Source: Caballeronia cordobensis
GTDB taxonomy: Bacteria; Pseudomonadota; Gammaproteobacteria; Burkholderiales; Burkholderiaceae
DNA: 64,000 nucleotides
Direction of reading: 5' to 3'
NCBI RefSeq assembly: GCF_001544575.2
Contig: NZ_FCNY02000007.1
Coordinates: forward strand, 62,001 to 126,000
A model generated the notes under the pieces. The model was not told the DNA's origin. It saw only the letters and a program-made list of their open reading frames with translations, and made no database searches. The position numbers were made by a program, and so were the translations under genes. Shown here in pieces: positions 45,761 to 54,233 of this stretch (position 1 is the stretch's first letter; each line of letters starts with the position of its first letter).

Positions 45761-47167
45761 TCAGCGCTTCGAGGCGTCACCCGCGGCGAGCGCGGCGAAA
45801 TCGACCAGCCGGTCGTATTCGTCGCCATCGAGAAAACCGAGCGCAATCGCCGCCGCGCGCGGCGTGATGCGCTCGCGCAGGGCTTTCGCCGTGATCTGCG
45901 CGACACGGTCGTAACCGAGTGTCGGATTGAGTGCGGTGACTGCGAGCAGCGACCGCTCGACGTTCGTCGCGAGCTGTTCGCGGTTCACATCAATGCCGCG
46001 GATACAGCGTCTCGCAAACACGCGGGCTGAATCGGCGAGCACGCGCATCGATTGCAGCAGGTTGTACACGAGCACCGGCTTGGCGACGTTCAGTTCGAAG
46101 TTGCCGGATGCGTTGGCGACGGTGATCGTCTGGTGATTGCCGATGACCTGAAAACACGCCTGCGCGACGACTTCCGCGATGGTCGGGTTCCGTTTGCCCG
46201 GCATGATGGAGGAAGTGAGACCGTCATCGGGAATCAGCAATTCGCCGAGACCGCAGCGCGGGCCGGACGCGAGCAGCCTGATGTCGTTCGCGATTTTCAG
46301 CAGCGAAGTCGCGATCGTGTTCAATGCGCCCGACAGTTCCACCAGCGCGTCGTGTCCCGCCATGCCTTCGAACTTGTGCGCATTGGGAACGAAGGACAAG
46401 CCAGTCGCCTCCGCGAGCGTCGCGCAGAAGTAGGCGTCGAAACCCTTCGGCGCGTTCAGCCCCGTGCCGGCAGCGGTGCCGCCCTGCGGCAGGATCAGAA
46501 GGCGCGGCAAGGCATCGTCGAGGCGGGCGAGCGCGTTCGCAAGCTGCTGCGCGAAGGTGCCGAACGTTTGCCCCATGGTCATCGGCACGGCGTCCATCAG
46601 ATGCGTGCGCGCGACTTTCAGGACATCGGCGAACGCCTGGCTGCGTTCCGCGAGCGCCGCGCGGAGTTCGTCCAGCGCGGGCCGCAGACGTTCGCTCACC
46701 TCGATGGCGGCCGCGACGTGCATCACCGTGGGAAAGCTGTCGTTGGACGATTGCGAGCGGTTGACGTGATCGTTCGGATGCACCGGCGCCTTCGTGCCGA
46801 GCGGCTGTCCGAGCAACTCGTTCGCGCGGTTCGCGATGACCTCGTTGGCGTTCATGTTGGTCTGCGTGCCGGACCCCGTTTGCCAAATCGTCAGCGGAAA
46901 ATGGCCGTCCCATTTTCCCTCGCGCAGTTCGATCGCGGCCTGCTCGATTGCCGAAGCCAGCTCGGGCGCGAGCGCGCCGCATTGCACGTTGGCGCGCGCG
47001 GCCGCGAACTTCTGCAGACCGAAGGCGCGCAACAGCACCACCGGAAAGCGCTCCTCGCCGACTTCGAAAAGCCCGAGGGCGCGTTGCGTCTGCGCACCCC
47101 AGTAACGATCCGACGGAATCTCGACGGGGCCGAATGCATCATGTTCGATTCGCGATGGTGTGGTCAT
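45761..47167 (-). CDS. fumC: Class II fumarate hydratase
   Basis: A 468-residue cytosolic enzyme interconverting fumarate and malate. DRYWGAQTQRAL near the start, WQTGSGTQTNMNANEVI, HPNDHVNRSQSSND and GGTAAGTGLN are FumC blocks. The signature loop reads TSSIMPGKRNP, with T and R where GSSIMPGKVNP is most common; the catalytic serine is kept. The stop of this gene is six bases from the TonB receptor stop. It lies 11 bases downstream of dctA and likely shares its transcript, linking C4-dicarboxylate uptake to the TCA cycle. Confidence 0.95.
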   Translation of the reverse strand: MTTPSRIEHDAFGPVEIPSDRYWGAQTQRALGLFEVGEERFPVVLLRAFGLQKFAAARANVQCGALAPELASAIEQAAIELREGKWDGHFPLTIWQTGSGTQTNMNANEVIANRANELLGQPLGTKAPVHPNDHVNRSQSSNDSFPTVMHVAAAIEVSERLRPALDELRAALAERSQAFADVLKVARTHLMDAVPMTMGQTFGTFAQQLANALARLDDALPRLLILPQGGTAAGTGLNAPKGFDAYFCATLAEATGLSFVPNAHKFEGMAGHDALVELSGALNTIATSLLKIANDIRLLASGPRCGLGELLIPDDGLTSSIMPGKRNPTIAEVVAQACFQVIGNHQTITVANASGNFELNVAKPVLVYNLLQSMRVLADSARVFARRCIRGIDVNREQLATNVERSLLAVTALNPTLGYDRVAQITAKALRERITPRAAAIALGFLDGDEYDRLVDFAALAAGDASKR

Positions 47168-47178
47168 GGCGCGTGACA

Positions 47179-48576
47179 CTATCTCGTGATTGAAATGCCG
47201 TGAGGATGCGGATTGGCGTCGTTCATATCTTCGGGCAACAGATTGCCGTCCGCAAGGTTCTCGTCGGCCTGCGCAATGTCCGGGTAGCGTTCGGGATGCA
47301 GATGCCGCTCGGCGACGCTGTCATCGAACGTGCGCGACCACTTGGCGATCACGACCGTCGCGAGGCTGTTGCCGATGGTATTGCAGGTGGCGATCGCCAT
47401 CGACATGAAGCGGTACACGCCGAAGATCAGCGCGAGCCCTTCCACGGGCAGAATGCCGGTCGACGTGACGGTCGCGGCAAAGACCACGAACGAGCCGCCC
47501 GACACCGTGGCCGCGCCCTTCGACGTGAGCAGCATGAGCAGCAGAATGCCGATCTGATGATCCAGCGTGATCGGCACGCCATACGCATGCGCGATGAACA
47601 TCACGCCCATCGACATGAAGATCGACGTGCCGTCGAGATTGAACGCATAGCCGGTCGGCAAGACGAGCCCGACGGTCTGCTTCGCGCAACCGAGCCGTTC
47701 GAGCTTGATCAGCAGACGCGGCAGGGCGCTTTCCGACGAAGCGGTGCCAAGCACGATGAAGATTTCGTCCTTGATATAGCGCAGAAAGCGCCACAGGCTG
47801 AAGCCCGCGAGCTTCGCGATCACGCCCATCACCACGACGATGAACAGCACGACCACGGCATAGAAGCTCAACACGAGCTGCGCGAGCGCGATCAGCACCG
47901 CCGTGCCGTTGCTGCCCACGGAGAAGGCGATCGCGCCGAGCGTGCCGAGCGGCGCAAGCTTCATCACGAGGTTGATGAACGAGAACAGCACCTCGGAAAT
48001 GAGATCGAGCCCTTCGTTGATGCGCACGCGGCGGCGCTCGGGAATCGCGAGAATGCCGATGCCGACCATCACCGCGAGCACGACGACCTGCAGCAACTCA
48101 CCCTTCGCGAACGCGCCGATGAAGTTGTCCGGCACGATATGCATGACGAACTCGGTGAAACCCTGCGGCGCGGCCTTGACCGCCATCGCGGGCACCGCGC
48201 CGACGGTGACGGATGTCATCGCCTTGCCGGTCTGCAGCAGATTGCCCGCGAGCAGGCCGACGGCGAGCGCGATCGTCGAAACGACTTCGAAGTAGACGAT
48301 CGAGCGCCAGCCCACGCGTCCCGCGCTCTTCACGTCGCCCGCGGAGGCGATGCCATGCACGATCGTGAGAAACACGAGCGGCGCGACACCGGCCTTGATG
48401 AGCGCGAGAAAGATATCGCCGAGCACCTTGAGCTGGGCACCGAACTTCGGAAACAACAATCCGACCGCAATGCCGATGACGAGCGCCAATAGCACCTGCA
48501 TGCCGAGCTTGCGGTACCACGGCAGCTTCTTTTTCGCTGCGGCGGTTGCGTCGTGTGATGCGGGTTGGTTATGCAT
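47179..48576 (-). CDS. dctA: C4-dicarboxylate:cation symporter DctA
   Basis: A 465-residue permease of the DAACS family for succinate, fumarate, malate and aspartate. PWYRKLGMQVLLALVIGIAVG start, IKAGVAPLVFLTIVHGIAS, the GTASSESALPRLL hairpin, LPTGYAFNLDGTSIFMSMG and LLLTSKGAATVSGGSFVVFAAT match DctA at every substrate- and cation-binding block. ATG 48576 is selected because GGAGGAG precedes it, while ATG 48591 overlaps that site. It sits between the lyase gene and fumC in one leftward run. Confidence 0.97.
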   Translation of the reverse strand: MHNQPASHDATAAAKKKLPWYRKLGMQVLLALVIGIAVGLLFPKFGAQLKVLGDIFLALIKAGVAPLVFLTIVHGIASAGDVKSAGRVGWRSIVYFEVVSTIALAVGLLAGNLLQTGKAMTSVTVGAVPAMAVKAAPQGFTEFVMHIVPDNFIGAFAKGELLQVVVLAVMVGIGILAIPERRRVRINEGLDLISEVLFSFINLVMKLAPLGTLGAIAFSVGSNGTAVLIALAQLVLSFYAVVVLFIVVVMGVIAKLAGFSLWRFLRYIKDEIFIVLGTASSESALPRLLIKLERLGCAKQTVGLVLPTGYAFNLDGTSIFMSMGVMFIAHAYGVPITLDHQIGILLLMLLTSKGAATVSGGSFVVFAATVTSTGILPVEGLALIFGVYRFMSMAIATCNTIGNSLATVVIAKWSRTFDDSVAERHLHPERYPDIAQADENLADGNLLPEDMNDANPHPHGISITR

Positions 48577-48603
48577 CGCCTGCTCCTCCATGATTCGTCA
48601 CGT

Positions 48604-49974
48604 TCAGATTTCGCTCGACAGCGCGATGGCGCGGTCCACCATCTGCGGCGCGAGACCGAGATAGTTCGCGGGATCGGTCATGCGGTCGATGGCGGCGCGG
48701 TCGAAGTGCCGCGTGACTTCGGGCAGGGCGGCGAGCGCTTCTGCCAGCGTGCCGCCATGCTCGTTCACCGTGCGGCACGCGTCGTACACGACGTCATGCG
48801 CCTGCTGACGTCCGATGTGCGGCGCCATGCCCATCATCACCGCTTCCGCGACGATCAAGCCCTTGCTGATGCCGAGGTTGTGCTTCATGCGCGCTTCATC
48901 GACGATCAGGCCGCCGAGCGCGAACTTCGCCTGATGCAGCGCGCCCGCCGTGAGGATGAAGCTTTCGGGAATCGCGATCCACTCCGCGTGCCACGGGCCG
49001 GTGGCGCGCTCGAAGTCCTGCACCATCGCATCGACCATCAGGCCCGCGTGCTGGCGCACGGCCTTGGCCGCGGCAAGCATGAGTTCGCTGGAAATGGGAT
49101 TGCGCTTTTGCGGCATGGTGCTGCTCGCGCCTCGTCCCTTTACGAACGGCTCGTAGACTTCCGCGAATTCAGTGGACGCCATGATCATGATGTCGAGCGC
49201 GATCTTGCCGAGCGATCCTGTCACCAGCGCGAGCAGGTTGACGGCCTCGGCGAAGCCGTCGCGCGCGACGTGCCAGGTCGTGGCGGGCACGCCGAGTTTC
49301 AGTTCTTCGGCGAGCGCTTTTTGTACTTCGAAGCCCTTGTCGCCGAGCGATGCAAGCGTGCCCGCCGCGCCCGCGAATTCGACGACGGCGACGCGTTCGC
49401 GCATCTGCGCCAGGCGTTCCTGATGGCGATCGAACATCGCGAGCCAGATCGCGACCTTGTAGCCGAACGTCACCGGCAAGGCCTGCTGCAGGTGCGTGCG
49501 GCCCGCCATCGGCGTGTCGCGATGCTTCTTCGCCAGATCCGCGAGAATCGCGCGCAGTTCGCGGATATCGCCGTCGATCGAGTCGAGCGCGTCGCGCACT
49601 TGCAGCGCGACCGCCGTGTCCATGATGTCCTGCGTAGTCGCCCCCCAATGGACGTAGCGGCCCGCGTCGCCGCACATCTCGACCAGTTGATGCACGAGCG
49701 GCAGGATCGGATAGCCGACGATATCGGTCTCTTCGCGCATGTGATCGAAATCGATGCGCTGAATGGTCGACTCGCGCGCGATCACGTCGGCGGCTTCGGC
49801 GGGAATCACGCCGGTGCGCGCTTCGGCCTTGGCCAGCGCCACTTCGACGTCGATATAGCGCTGGATCAGCGCATGATCGGAAAACAGCGCGCGCATCTTC
49901 GCGGTTCCGAAGGCGTCGCGAAACAGGATGGAGTCGACCACGGTGCTGGCCATCGGAACGGGAGAGTGTGTCAT
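48604..49974 (-). CDS. Fumarase/aspartase-superfamily lyase (PurB/CMLE-like)
   Basis: A 456-residue lyase of the adenylosuccinate lyase/3-carboxymuconate cycloisomerase branch. HWGATTQDIMDTA, MAGRTHLQQALPVTFGYK and the signature GASSTMPQKRNPISSE with the catalytic serine are all present. The family removes fumarate or closes a lactone from a succinyl-type substrate. It is neither a typical PurB (sequence and context) nor associated with muconate genes, so the substrate is unknown. First gene of the leftward lyase-dctA-fumC run; fumarate released by it could be used or exchanged by the next two products. GAGG precedes ATG 49974. Confidence 0.85.
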   Translation of the reverse strand: MTHSPVPMASTVVDSILFRDAFGTAKMRALFSDHALIQRYIDVEVALAKAEARTGVIPAEAADVIARESTIQRIDFDHMREETDIVGYPILPLVHQLVEMCGDAGRYVHWGATTQDIMDTAVALQVRDALDSIDGDIRELRAILADLAKKHRDTPMAGRTHLQQALPVTFGYKVAIWLAMFDRHQERLAQMRERVAVVEFAGAAGTLASLGDKGFEVQKALAEELKLGVPATTWHVARDGFAEAVNLLALVTGSLGKIALDIMIMASTEFAEVYEPFVKGRGASSTMPQKRNPISSELMLAAAKAVRQHAGLMVDAMVQDFERATGPWHAEWIAIPESFILTAGALHQAKFALGGLIVDEARMKHNLGISKGLIVAEAVMMGMAPHIGRQQAHDVVYDACRTVNEHGGTLAEALAALPEVTRHFDRAAIDRMTDPANYLGLAPQMVDRAIALSSEI

Positions 49975-49997
49975 TGCAACCTCGAAGATCGGAATAA

Positions 49998-50029
49998 GTC
50001 CGGACATATGCAGAATAATATGTCCGGAC
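49998..50029. promoter_or_regulatory. Perfect palindrome, probable GntR/HutC operator
   Basis: GTCCGGACATAT-gcagaata-ATATGTCCGGAC: 12-bp arms without mismatch and an 8-base centre, 23 bases before the lyase start and 58 bases before the GntR start. Each arm itself contains the small palindrome TCCGGA. It overlaps the region where both divergent promoters must lie (TATGAT -10-like at 50044-50049 for gntR). Its symmetry and place make it the best candidate operator for the adjacent regulator. Confidence 0.75.
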
Positions 50030-50087
50030 ATGTACGGGCAAGCTATGATTTACCCTAGCAAGCAGAAAAGACAGACTCAGGGACACG

Positions 50088-50819
50088 ATGACCAACCGAC
50101 CCCATTTCGCAGACATCGCGCGCGAACTGACCGAGGCGATCGCTTCGGGGCGCTATCCCGTCGGCACGGTGCTGCCGACCGAACTCGAATTGCGGGATCA
50201 CTACCGCACGAGCCGCCATACGGTGCGCGCGGCGCTGCATGAACTCCAGCAACTCGGTCTGGTTTCGCGACGGAAAAACGCCGGAACGCGCGTCGAGTCG
50301 TCGCGCCCGCGAAGCGAGTTCCGGCCGACGCTCGCTTCCGTCGACGATCTCGCGCAATTCGGTTCCGAGCATTTGCGGCTCGTGCAATCGACGGAGGTGA
50401 TCGCCGCGGATCGCGATCTCGCCCGGACACTGCAATGCGACGAAGGCACGCGGTTTCTGCGCATATCGAGCTTGCGCATCGAAGGAGGAAAGGGCAGTGC
50501 GCCGGTCGGCTGGACGGACGTGTATATCGCGCCCGACTATGCCGACGTGGCCGAGCGCGCGCGCGAGCAGCCCGACACATTGATCAGCGCGATGATCGAG
50601 GAACGCTACGGGCACGGCATCGCGGAGATTCAGCAGGCGATTCGGGCGGTGCTGGTGCCGGACGAAATGGCGAAGCGGCTGCGCGTGGAACCGGGCACGG
50701 CGGCGCTCGAAATCGTGCGGCGCTATCTGGATCCGGCGGGCGAGAGTTTCGAGACGTCCGTGAGCATTCATCCCGCCGAACGCTTTTCAGTCGCGATGCG
50801 GCTCAAGCGGTCGAACTGA
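50088..50819 (+). CDS. GntR-family regulator, HutC subfamily
   Basis: A 243-residue regulator. The winged helix-turn-helix covers residues ~8-72 (VLPTELELRDHYRTSRHTVRAALHELQQLGLV, then RRKNAGTRV), and a UTRA ligand domain covers ~90-235. HutC-type proteins respond to a small metabolite and usually repress neighbouring catabolic genes. It is divergent from the lyase-dctA-fumC genes and directly upstream of the aldehyde dehydrogenase cluster, so either or both may be targets. Confidence 0.93.
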   Translation: MTNRPHFADIARELTEAIASGRYPVGTVLPTELELRDHYRTSRHTVRAALHELQQLGLVSRRKNAGTRVESSRPRSEFRPTLASVDDLAQFGSEHLRLVQSTEVIAADRDLARTLQCDEGTRFLRISSLRIEGGKGSAPVGWTDVYIAPDYADVAERAREQPDTLISAMIEERYGHGIAEIQQAIRAVLVPDEMAKRLRVEPGTAALEIVRRYLDPAGESFETSVSIHPAERFSVAMRLKRSN

Positions 50820-50826
50820 GCGCGCC

Positions 50827-50870
50827 CATAACCAAAAGTACCGGTTTCTTCCCAGAAAATATCGTTGGTG
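50827..50870 (+). promoter_or_regulatory. 44-bp repeated upstream element, copy 1
   Basis: CATAAC-N-AAAAGTA-N13-AGAAAATATCG-N-TGGTG, located between the GntR stop and the aldehyde dehydrogenase gene, ending 92 bases before its ATG. The same 29 fixed bases with identical spacing recur at 54068-54111. I do not recognise it as a sigma-70, sigma-54, Fur or FNR site. Confidence 0.7.
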
Positions 50871-50962
50871 AGCGCGTCGGCAGTTCGATATTGTGTTTCC
50901 GACATCGGGAATGGCCATGCAGTGCGGCCGGTTCTCGAAAACTGATATCAACGGAGACACGA

Positions 50963-52462
50963 ATGACCGACTTTCTTTCCGCGAGTGAATATCACCGAAT
51001 CGCTCACGACCTGACCTTGCCGAGTTCCGCGATCATCGACGGCAAGCTCTGCAAAGCGTTGTCCGGCGAGACGTTCACGAGCACCAATCCGGCGACGGGC
51101 GAACGCCTCGCGGACGTGCCCGCCTGCTCGAAGGCCGATGTCGACGCGGCGGTCGCAAGCGCGCGCACGGCGTTCAACGACGGCCGCTGGTCGAAGCTGC
51201 ATCCCGCCGAGCGCAAGCACGCCATTCTCCGTCTCGCCGATCTGATCGAAAAGAACGCGCTCGAACTCGCGGTGATGGAAAGTCTCGATGCCGGCAAGAC
51301 CATTTTCGACTGTCAGACCGTCGATGTCCCCGAGACCGTCAATGTGCTGCGCTGGCACGCCGAGGCGATCGACAAGATTTACGATCAGGTGTCCCCCGCA
51401 TCGGACAATCACATCTCGATGATCGTGCGTGAACCGGTCGGCGTCGTCGGTCTGGTTCTGCCGTGGAACTTTCCGCTCTTGATGCTGGCGTGGAAGATCG
51501 GTCCGTCGCTTGCCGCGGGCTGCTCGCTCGTCGTGAAGCCGGCCGTCGAAACCTCGCTGACCACGATGCGCGTCGCCGAACTCGCGCTGGAGGCGGGCAT
51601 TCCCGCTGGCGTGTTCAATGTCGTGACCGGCAGCGGCCGTTCGGTGGGCGAGCCGATCGGCCGCCATCCGGATATCGACATGGTGTCGTTCACCGGCTCG
51701 ACGGCCACGGGCCGCCGCTTCCTGACCTACTCGTCGGAAAGCAATCTCAAGGAAGTCGTGCTGGAGATGGGCGGGAAGAATCCGTGCGTCGTGATGCCCG
51801 ACGCAGCGAACCTCGACGCCGTGGCGGCGCACATCGTCAACGGCGCGCTCTGGAACATGGGCGAGAACTGCTCGGCGATCGCGCGGCTGATCGTGCATCG
51901 CGACATCAAGGCGGCGCTGCTCGAACGCGTCGTGAAACTGGCCGCCGAATGGCGCGTGGGCGACCCGCTCGATCCCGCCAACCGCGTCGGGCCGCTGGTT
52001 TCGAAGCAGCATTTCGAGAAGGTCCAGTCGTATCTGTCGGGCGATATCAACGTGCTGTTCGGCGGCGAGACGAGCATGGGGCGCTATGTCCATCCGACGA
52101 TCATCGATGTCGAAAGCAACGACGCGAAGCATGCGCGCGAAGAAATTTTCGGGCCGATTCTCGCGGTGATCACGGTGGACAGCCTCAAGGACGCGATTGA
52201 GATCGCGAACGACACCGAATACGGCCTGTGCGCGTCCGTTTTCATCGGCGATGGCAAGCGGGCGTTGCGCGCCGCGCGTGCGATTCGGGCGGGCACCGTG
52301 ACGGTGAATTCGTTCGGCGAGGGCGATATCACCACGCCGTTCGGTGGCTATAAGCAATCGGGCTTCGGCGGGCGCGACAACTCGCTGCATGCACACGATC
52401 AGTACACGCAGCTCAAGACCCTCTGGCTCGATCTCACCGACGACGAGACGGACGAGATCTGA
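50963..52462 (+). CDS. NAD(P)-dependent aldehyde dehydrogenase, PuuC-like
   Basis: A 499-residue ALDH. Catalytic residues are N169 (LPWNFP), E268 (LEMGGKNP) and C303 (MGENCSAIARL); the cofactor turn is FTGSTATG at 243-250. SLDAGKTIFDCQTVDVPETVNVLRWHAEAIDK resembles gamma-glutamyl-gamma-aminobutyraldehyde dehydrogenase (PuuC) and related amine-pathway enzymes. It should oxidise an aldehyde formed from an amine. ACGGAGAC precedes ATG 50963. It has its own upstream element and a strong terminator, and is followed by an MFS permease and an FAD amine oxidase-like gene. Confidence 0.92.
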   Translation: MTDFLSASEYHRIAHDLTLPSSAIIDGKLCKALSGETFTSTNPATGERLADVPACSKADVDAAVASARTAFNDGRWSKLHPAERKHAILRLADLIEKNALELAVMESLDAGKTIFDCQTVDVPETVNVLRWHAEAIDKIYDQVSPASDNHISMIVREPVGVVGLVLPWNFPLLMLAWKIGPSLAAGCSLVVKPAVETSLTTMRVAELALEAGIPAGVFNVVTGSGRSVGEPIGRHPDIDMVSFTGSTATGRRFLTYSSESNLKEVVLEMGGKNPCVVMPDAANLDAVAAHIVNGALWNMGENCSAIARLIVHRDIKAALLERVVKLAAEWRVGDPLDPANRVGPLVSKQHFEKVQSYLSGDINVLFGGETSMGRYVHPTIIDVESNDAKHAREEIFGPILAVITVDSLKDAIEIANDTEYGLCASVFIGDGKRALRAARAIRAGTVTVNSFGEGDITTPFGGYKQSGFGGRDNSLHAHDQYTQLKTLWLDLTDDETDEI

Positions 52463-52501
52463 GTGCGGGCGGCGTTCTAGCCGACTCATGCCTGTCTGAC
52501 T

Positions 52502-52545
52502 GCAAATAGCGTGACGGGACGAAAGCGTCCCGTCCGCTCATTTGC
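52502..52545 (+). terminator. Long hairpin terminating the aldehyde dehydrogenase transcript
   Basis: An inner perfect 9-bp stem GACGGGACG-aaag-CGTCCCGTC extends outward through AGCG/CGCT and GCAAAT/ATTTGC, giving 19 paired bases with two single-base bulges. A T-rich stretch (ATCTTTTTC) follows about ten bases later. Confidence 0.7.
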
Positions 52546-52621
52546 GTGTCTCATCTTTTTCAAAGCCCATAATAATTCGGATGTCGAAATAAAAACAGCG
52601 CATTCGTTGGGTCTGAAACGC

Positions 52622-52660
52622 GCTTGTGCGAAACAGAATAAAAAGAGCGAGCGCACAAGC
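52622..52660 (+). repeat. 9-bp inverted repeat in the leader of the MFS gene
   Basis: GCTTGTGCG and its exact complement CGCACAAGC are 21 bases apart, ending just before the GGAGGAG ribosome site of the permease at 52681. It may be an operator or an mRNA leader stem. Confidence 0.5.
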
Positions 52661-52680
52661 CGGAAACTGGAGGAGCTGTT

Positions 52681-54042
52681 ATGTCATTGCAGAACAAGAG
52701 TTTGAGCGCATTCGGCGAAATGCCCGAAACGGAGACTTCGGCCGCGTTCAAACGACGTTTCATGATGAGGATGATTTTCGTCCTGACGGGCGGCATGTTT
52801 CTCGACGGTTATATCCTCGGCATCGTCGGCCCGGTGAGCGCGAGGCTGACCGCCGAGCTCGGCATCTCGACGTTCTGGGAAGGCCTGATTGCCGCCGGCG
52901 CATTGTTCGGCATTCTGTTCGGCTCGCCGCTGGGCGGCTGGGCCGCCGACAAGTACGGCCGCAAACCGCTTTTCATGGCGGATATGGGGCTGTTCCTGAT
53001 TTCTTCCGTCATGCAGTTCTTCGTCAACTCGCCATTGGAACTGTTCTTCGTGCGGCTGATGATGGGCGTCGCGATCGGCGCGGAATACTCCGTCGGCTGG
53101 CCGCTCATGTCGGAGTTCGCGCCTTCCCGGCTGCGAGGACGGCTCATGGGCCTGACCCAGGTCGCGTGGTACACGGGATTCATGGTCGCCTTCGCTGTCG
53201 GATACGCGCTTAATGAATCGACTCACCTCGGCTGGCGCTTCATCCTGGGGACGAGTTCATTCATCGCGGCGATCCTGTTTCTCGCGCGCTTCGGTCTGCC
53301 GGAGTCGCCGCGGTGGCTGTGGAACCAGAAACGCCAGCGCGAGGCGCGCGCGATTGCCCGGCGCTACATGGAGAGTCCCGCCGACGCGGCGGACGTCGAG
53401 CGCGAATGCGCAAGCGTGGACGGCGCGCGGATCGGTATGCTCTTCTCGCCGAAGCATTGGCGCGCCACGCTGTTCATGTCGATGTTCTGGTTCTGCGCCG
53501 TGACGCCGTACTTCGCGATCGGCACGTTCGCGGATAGCGTGCTCCAGAAGTACGGTCTCGGCGGCGGGCTTGCGGGCGGTATCGGCCTGTCCGCGGTCGC
53601 GCTCGCCGGTGTCGTGGTAACGGTCCTCCTGATCGAAAAGCTCGGCCGCCGCACGCTGACGGTCCCGCCGCAATGGTTGTGCACCGTGGTGCTCGCAATC
53701 ATCGGCTTATGGACGGGCGCGCCGCCGGTCGCCGTGCTGGCGCTGTTCCTCGTCTTCTCGTTCTTCAACGCAGGGTACAACACGCTGACGGGCATCTATC
53801 CCGGCGAGGTCTTCCCGACCGAGGTGCGCTGCATCGGGACGGGCTTCGCGGCCGCCGTGAGCCGGGTCGGAGCGGGTCTCGGCACGTTCCTGCTGCCCTG
53901 GTCGATGATCCATATCGGCGCTTCGGGGACCATGCTGATCGCGGCCGGCATCGCCGGTCTGGGCGCGGCATTGTCGCAATGGCTTGCGCCCGAGACCAAA
54001 GGCAAGAGTCTCTCGGAGACGGCAGCGGGCTTCGGCCATTGA
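52681..54042 (+). CDS. MFS permease (sugar porter/metabolite:H+ symporter type)
   Basis: A 453-residue inner-membrane permease with twelve helices. GGMFLDGYILGIVGPVSARL is TM1, GGWAADKYGRKPLFM the loop 2-3 motif, GVAIGAEYSVGWPLMSEFAP TM4, and GLPESPRWLWNQKR and GIYPGEVFPTEVR the other sugar-porter-like signatures. Similar proteins import organic acids, aromatic acids or osmolytes. It lies between an aldehyde dehydrogenase and an FAD oxidoreductase, so it probably brings in the amine-type substrate of the cluster. GGAGGAG precedes ATG 52681. Confidence 0.9.
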   Translation: MSLQNKSLSAFGEMPETETSAAFKRRFMMRMIFVLTGGMFLDGYILGIVGPVSARLTAELGISTFWEGLIAAGALFGILFGSPLGGWAADKYGRKPLFMADMGLFLISSVMQFFVNSPLELFFVRLMMGVAIGAEYSVGWPLMSEFAPSRLRGRLMGLTQVAWYTGFMVAFAVGYALNESTHLGWRFILGTSSFIAAILFLARFGLPESPRWLWNQKRQREARAIARRYMESPADAADVERECASVDGARIGMLFSPKHWRATLFMSMFWFCAVTPYFAIGTFADSVLQKYGLGGGLAGGIGLSAVALAGVVVTVLLIEKLGRRTLTVPPQWLCTVVLAIIGLWTGAPPVAVLALFLVFSFFNAGYNTLTGIYPGEVFPTEVRCIGTGFAAAVSRVGAGLGTFLLPWSMIHIGASGTMLIAAGIAGLGAALSQWLAPETKGKSLSETAAGFGH

Positions 54043-54067
54043 CGCGTGCCTGCGTCGTCATCGCTTG

Positions 54068-54111
54068 CATAACGAAAAGTAGTGCTACGACCCAAGAAAA
54101 TATCGGTGGTG
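54068..54111 (+). promoter_or_regulatory. 44-bp repeated upstream element, copy 2
   Basis: The same CATAAC-N-AAAAGTA-N13-AGAAAATATCG-N-TGGTG arrangement as at 50827-50870 (33 of 44 bases identical overall), here between the MFS stop and the FAD oxidoreductase gene, ending 122 bases before its ATG. This suggests that the two transcription units share one regulator or promoter type. Confidence 0.7.
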
Positions 54112-54233
54112 GCGTAGATTTCGATTGGATATCGTTGTACCCAAGATACGTATCAGAAGCCTGCGACGCGCCGATTCTGGAGACAAGGTGCGCCGTGGGA
54201 GATGCCTAAAAAGATTAGAAGCTGGAATCGACA

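Noticed and set aside
50066..50081. Sigma-54 (-24/-12) promoters in the 49-56 kb catabolic regions
   Set aside because: The TGGTG of the 44-bp element is not followed by GC at the required 10-base spacing in either copy, and no other TGGCAC-N5-TTGC match was seen.
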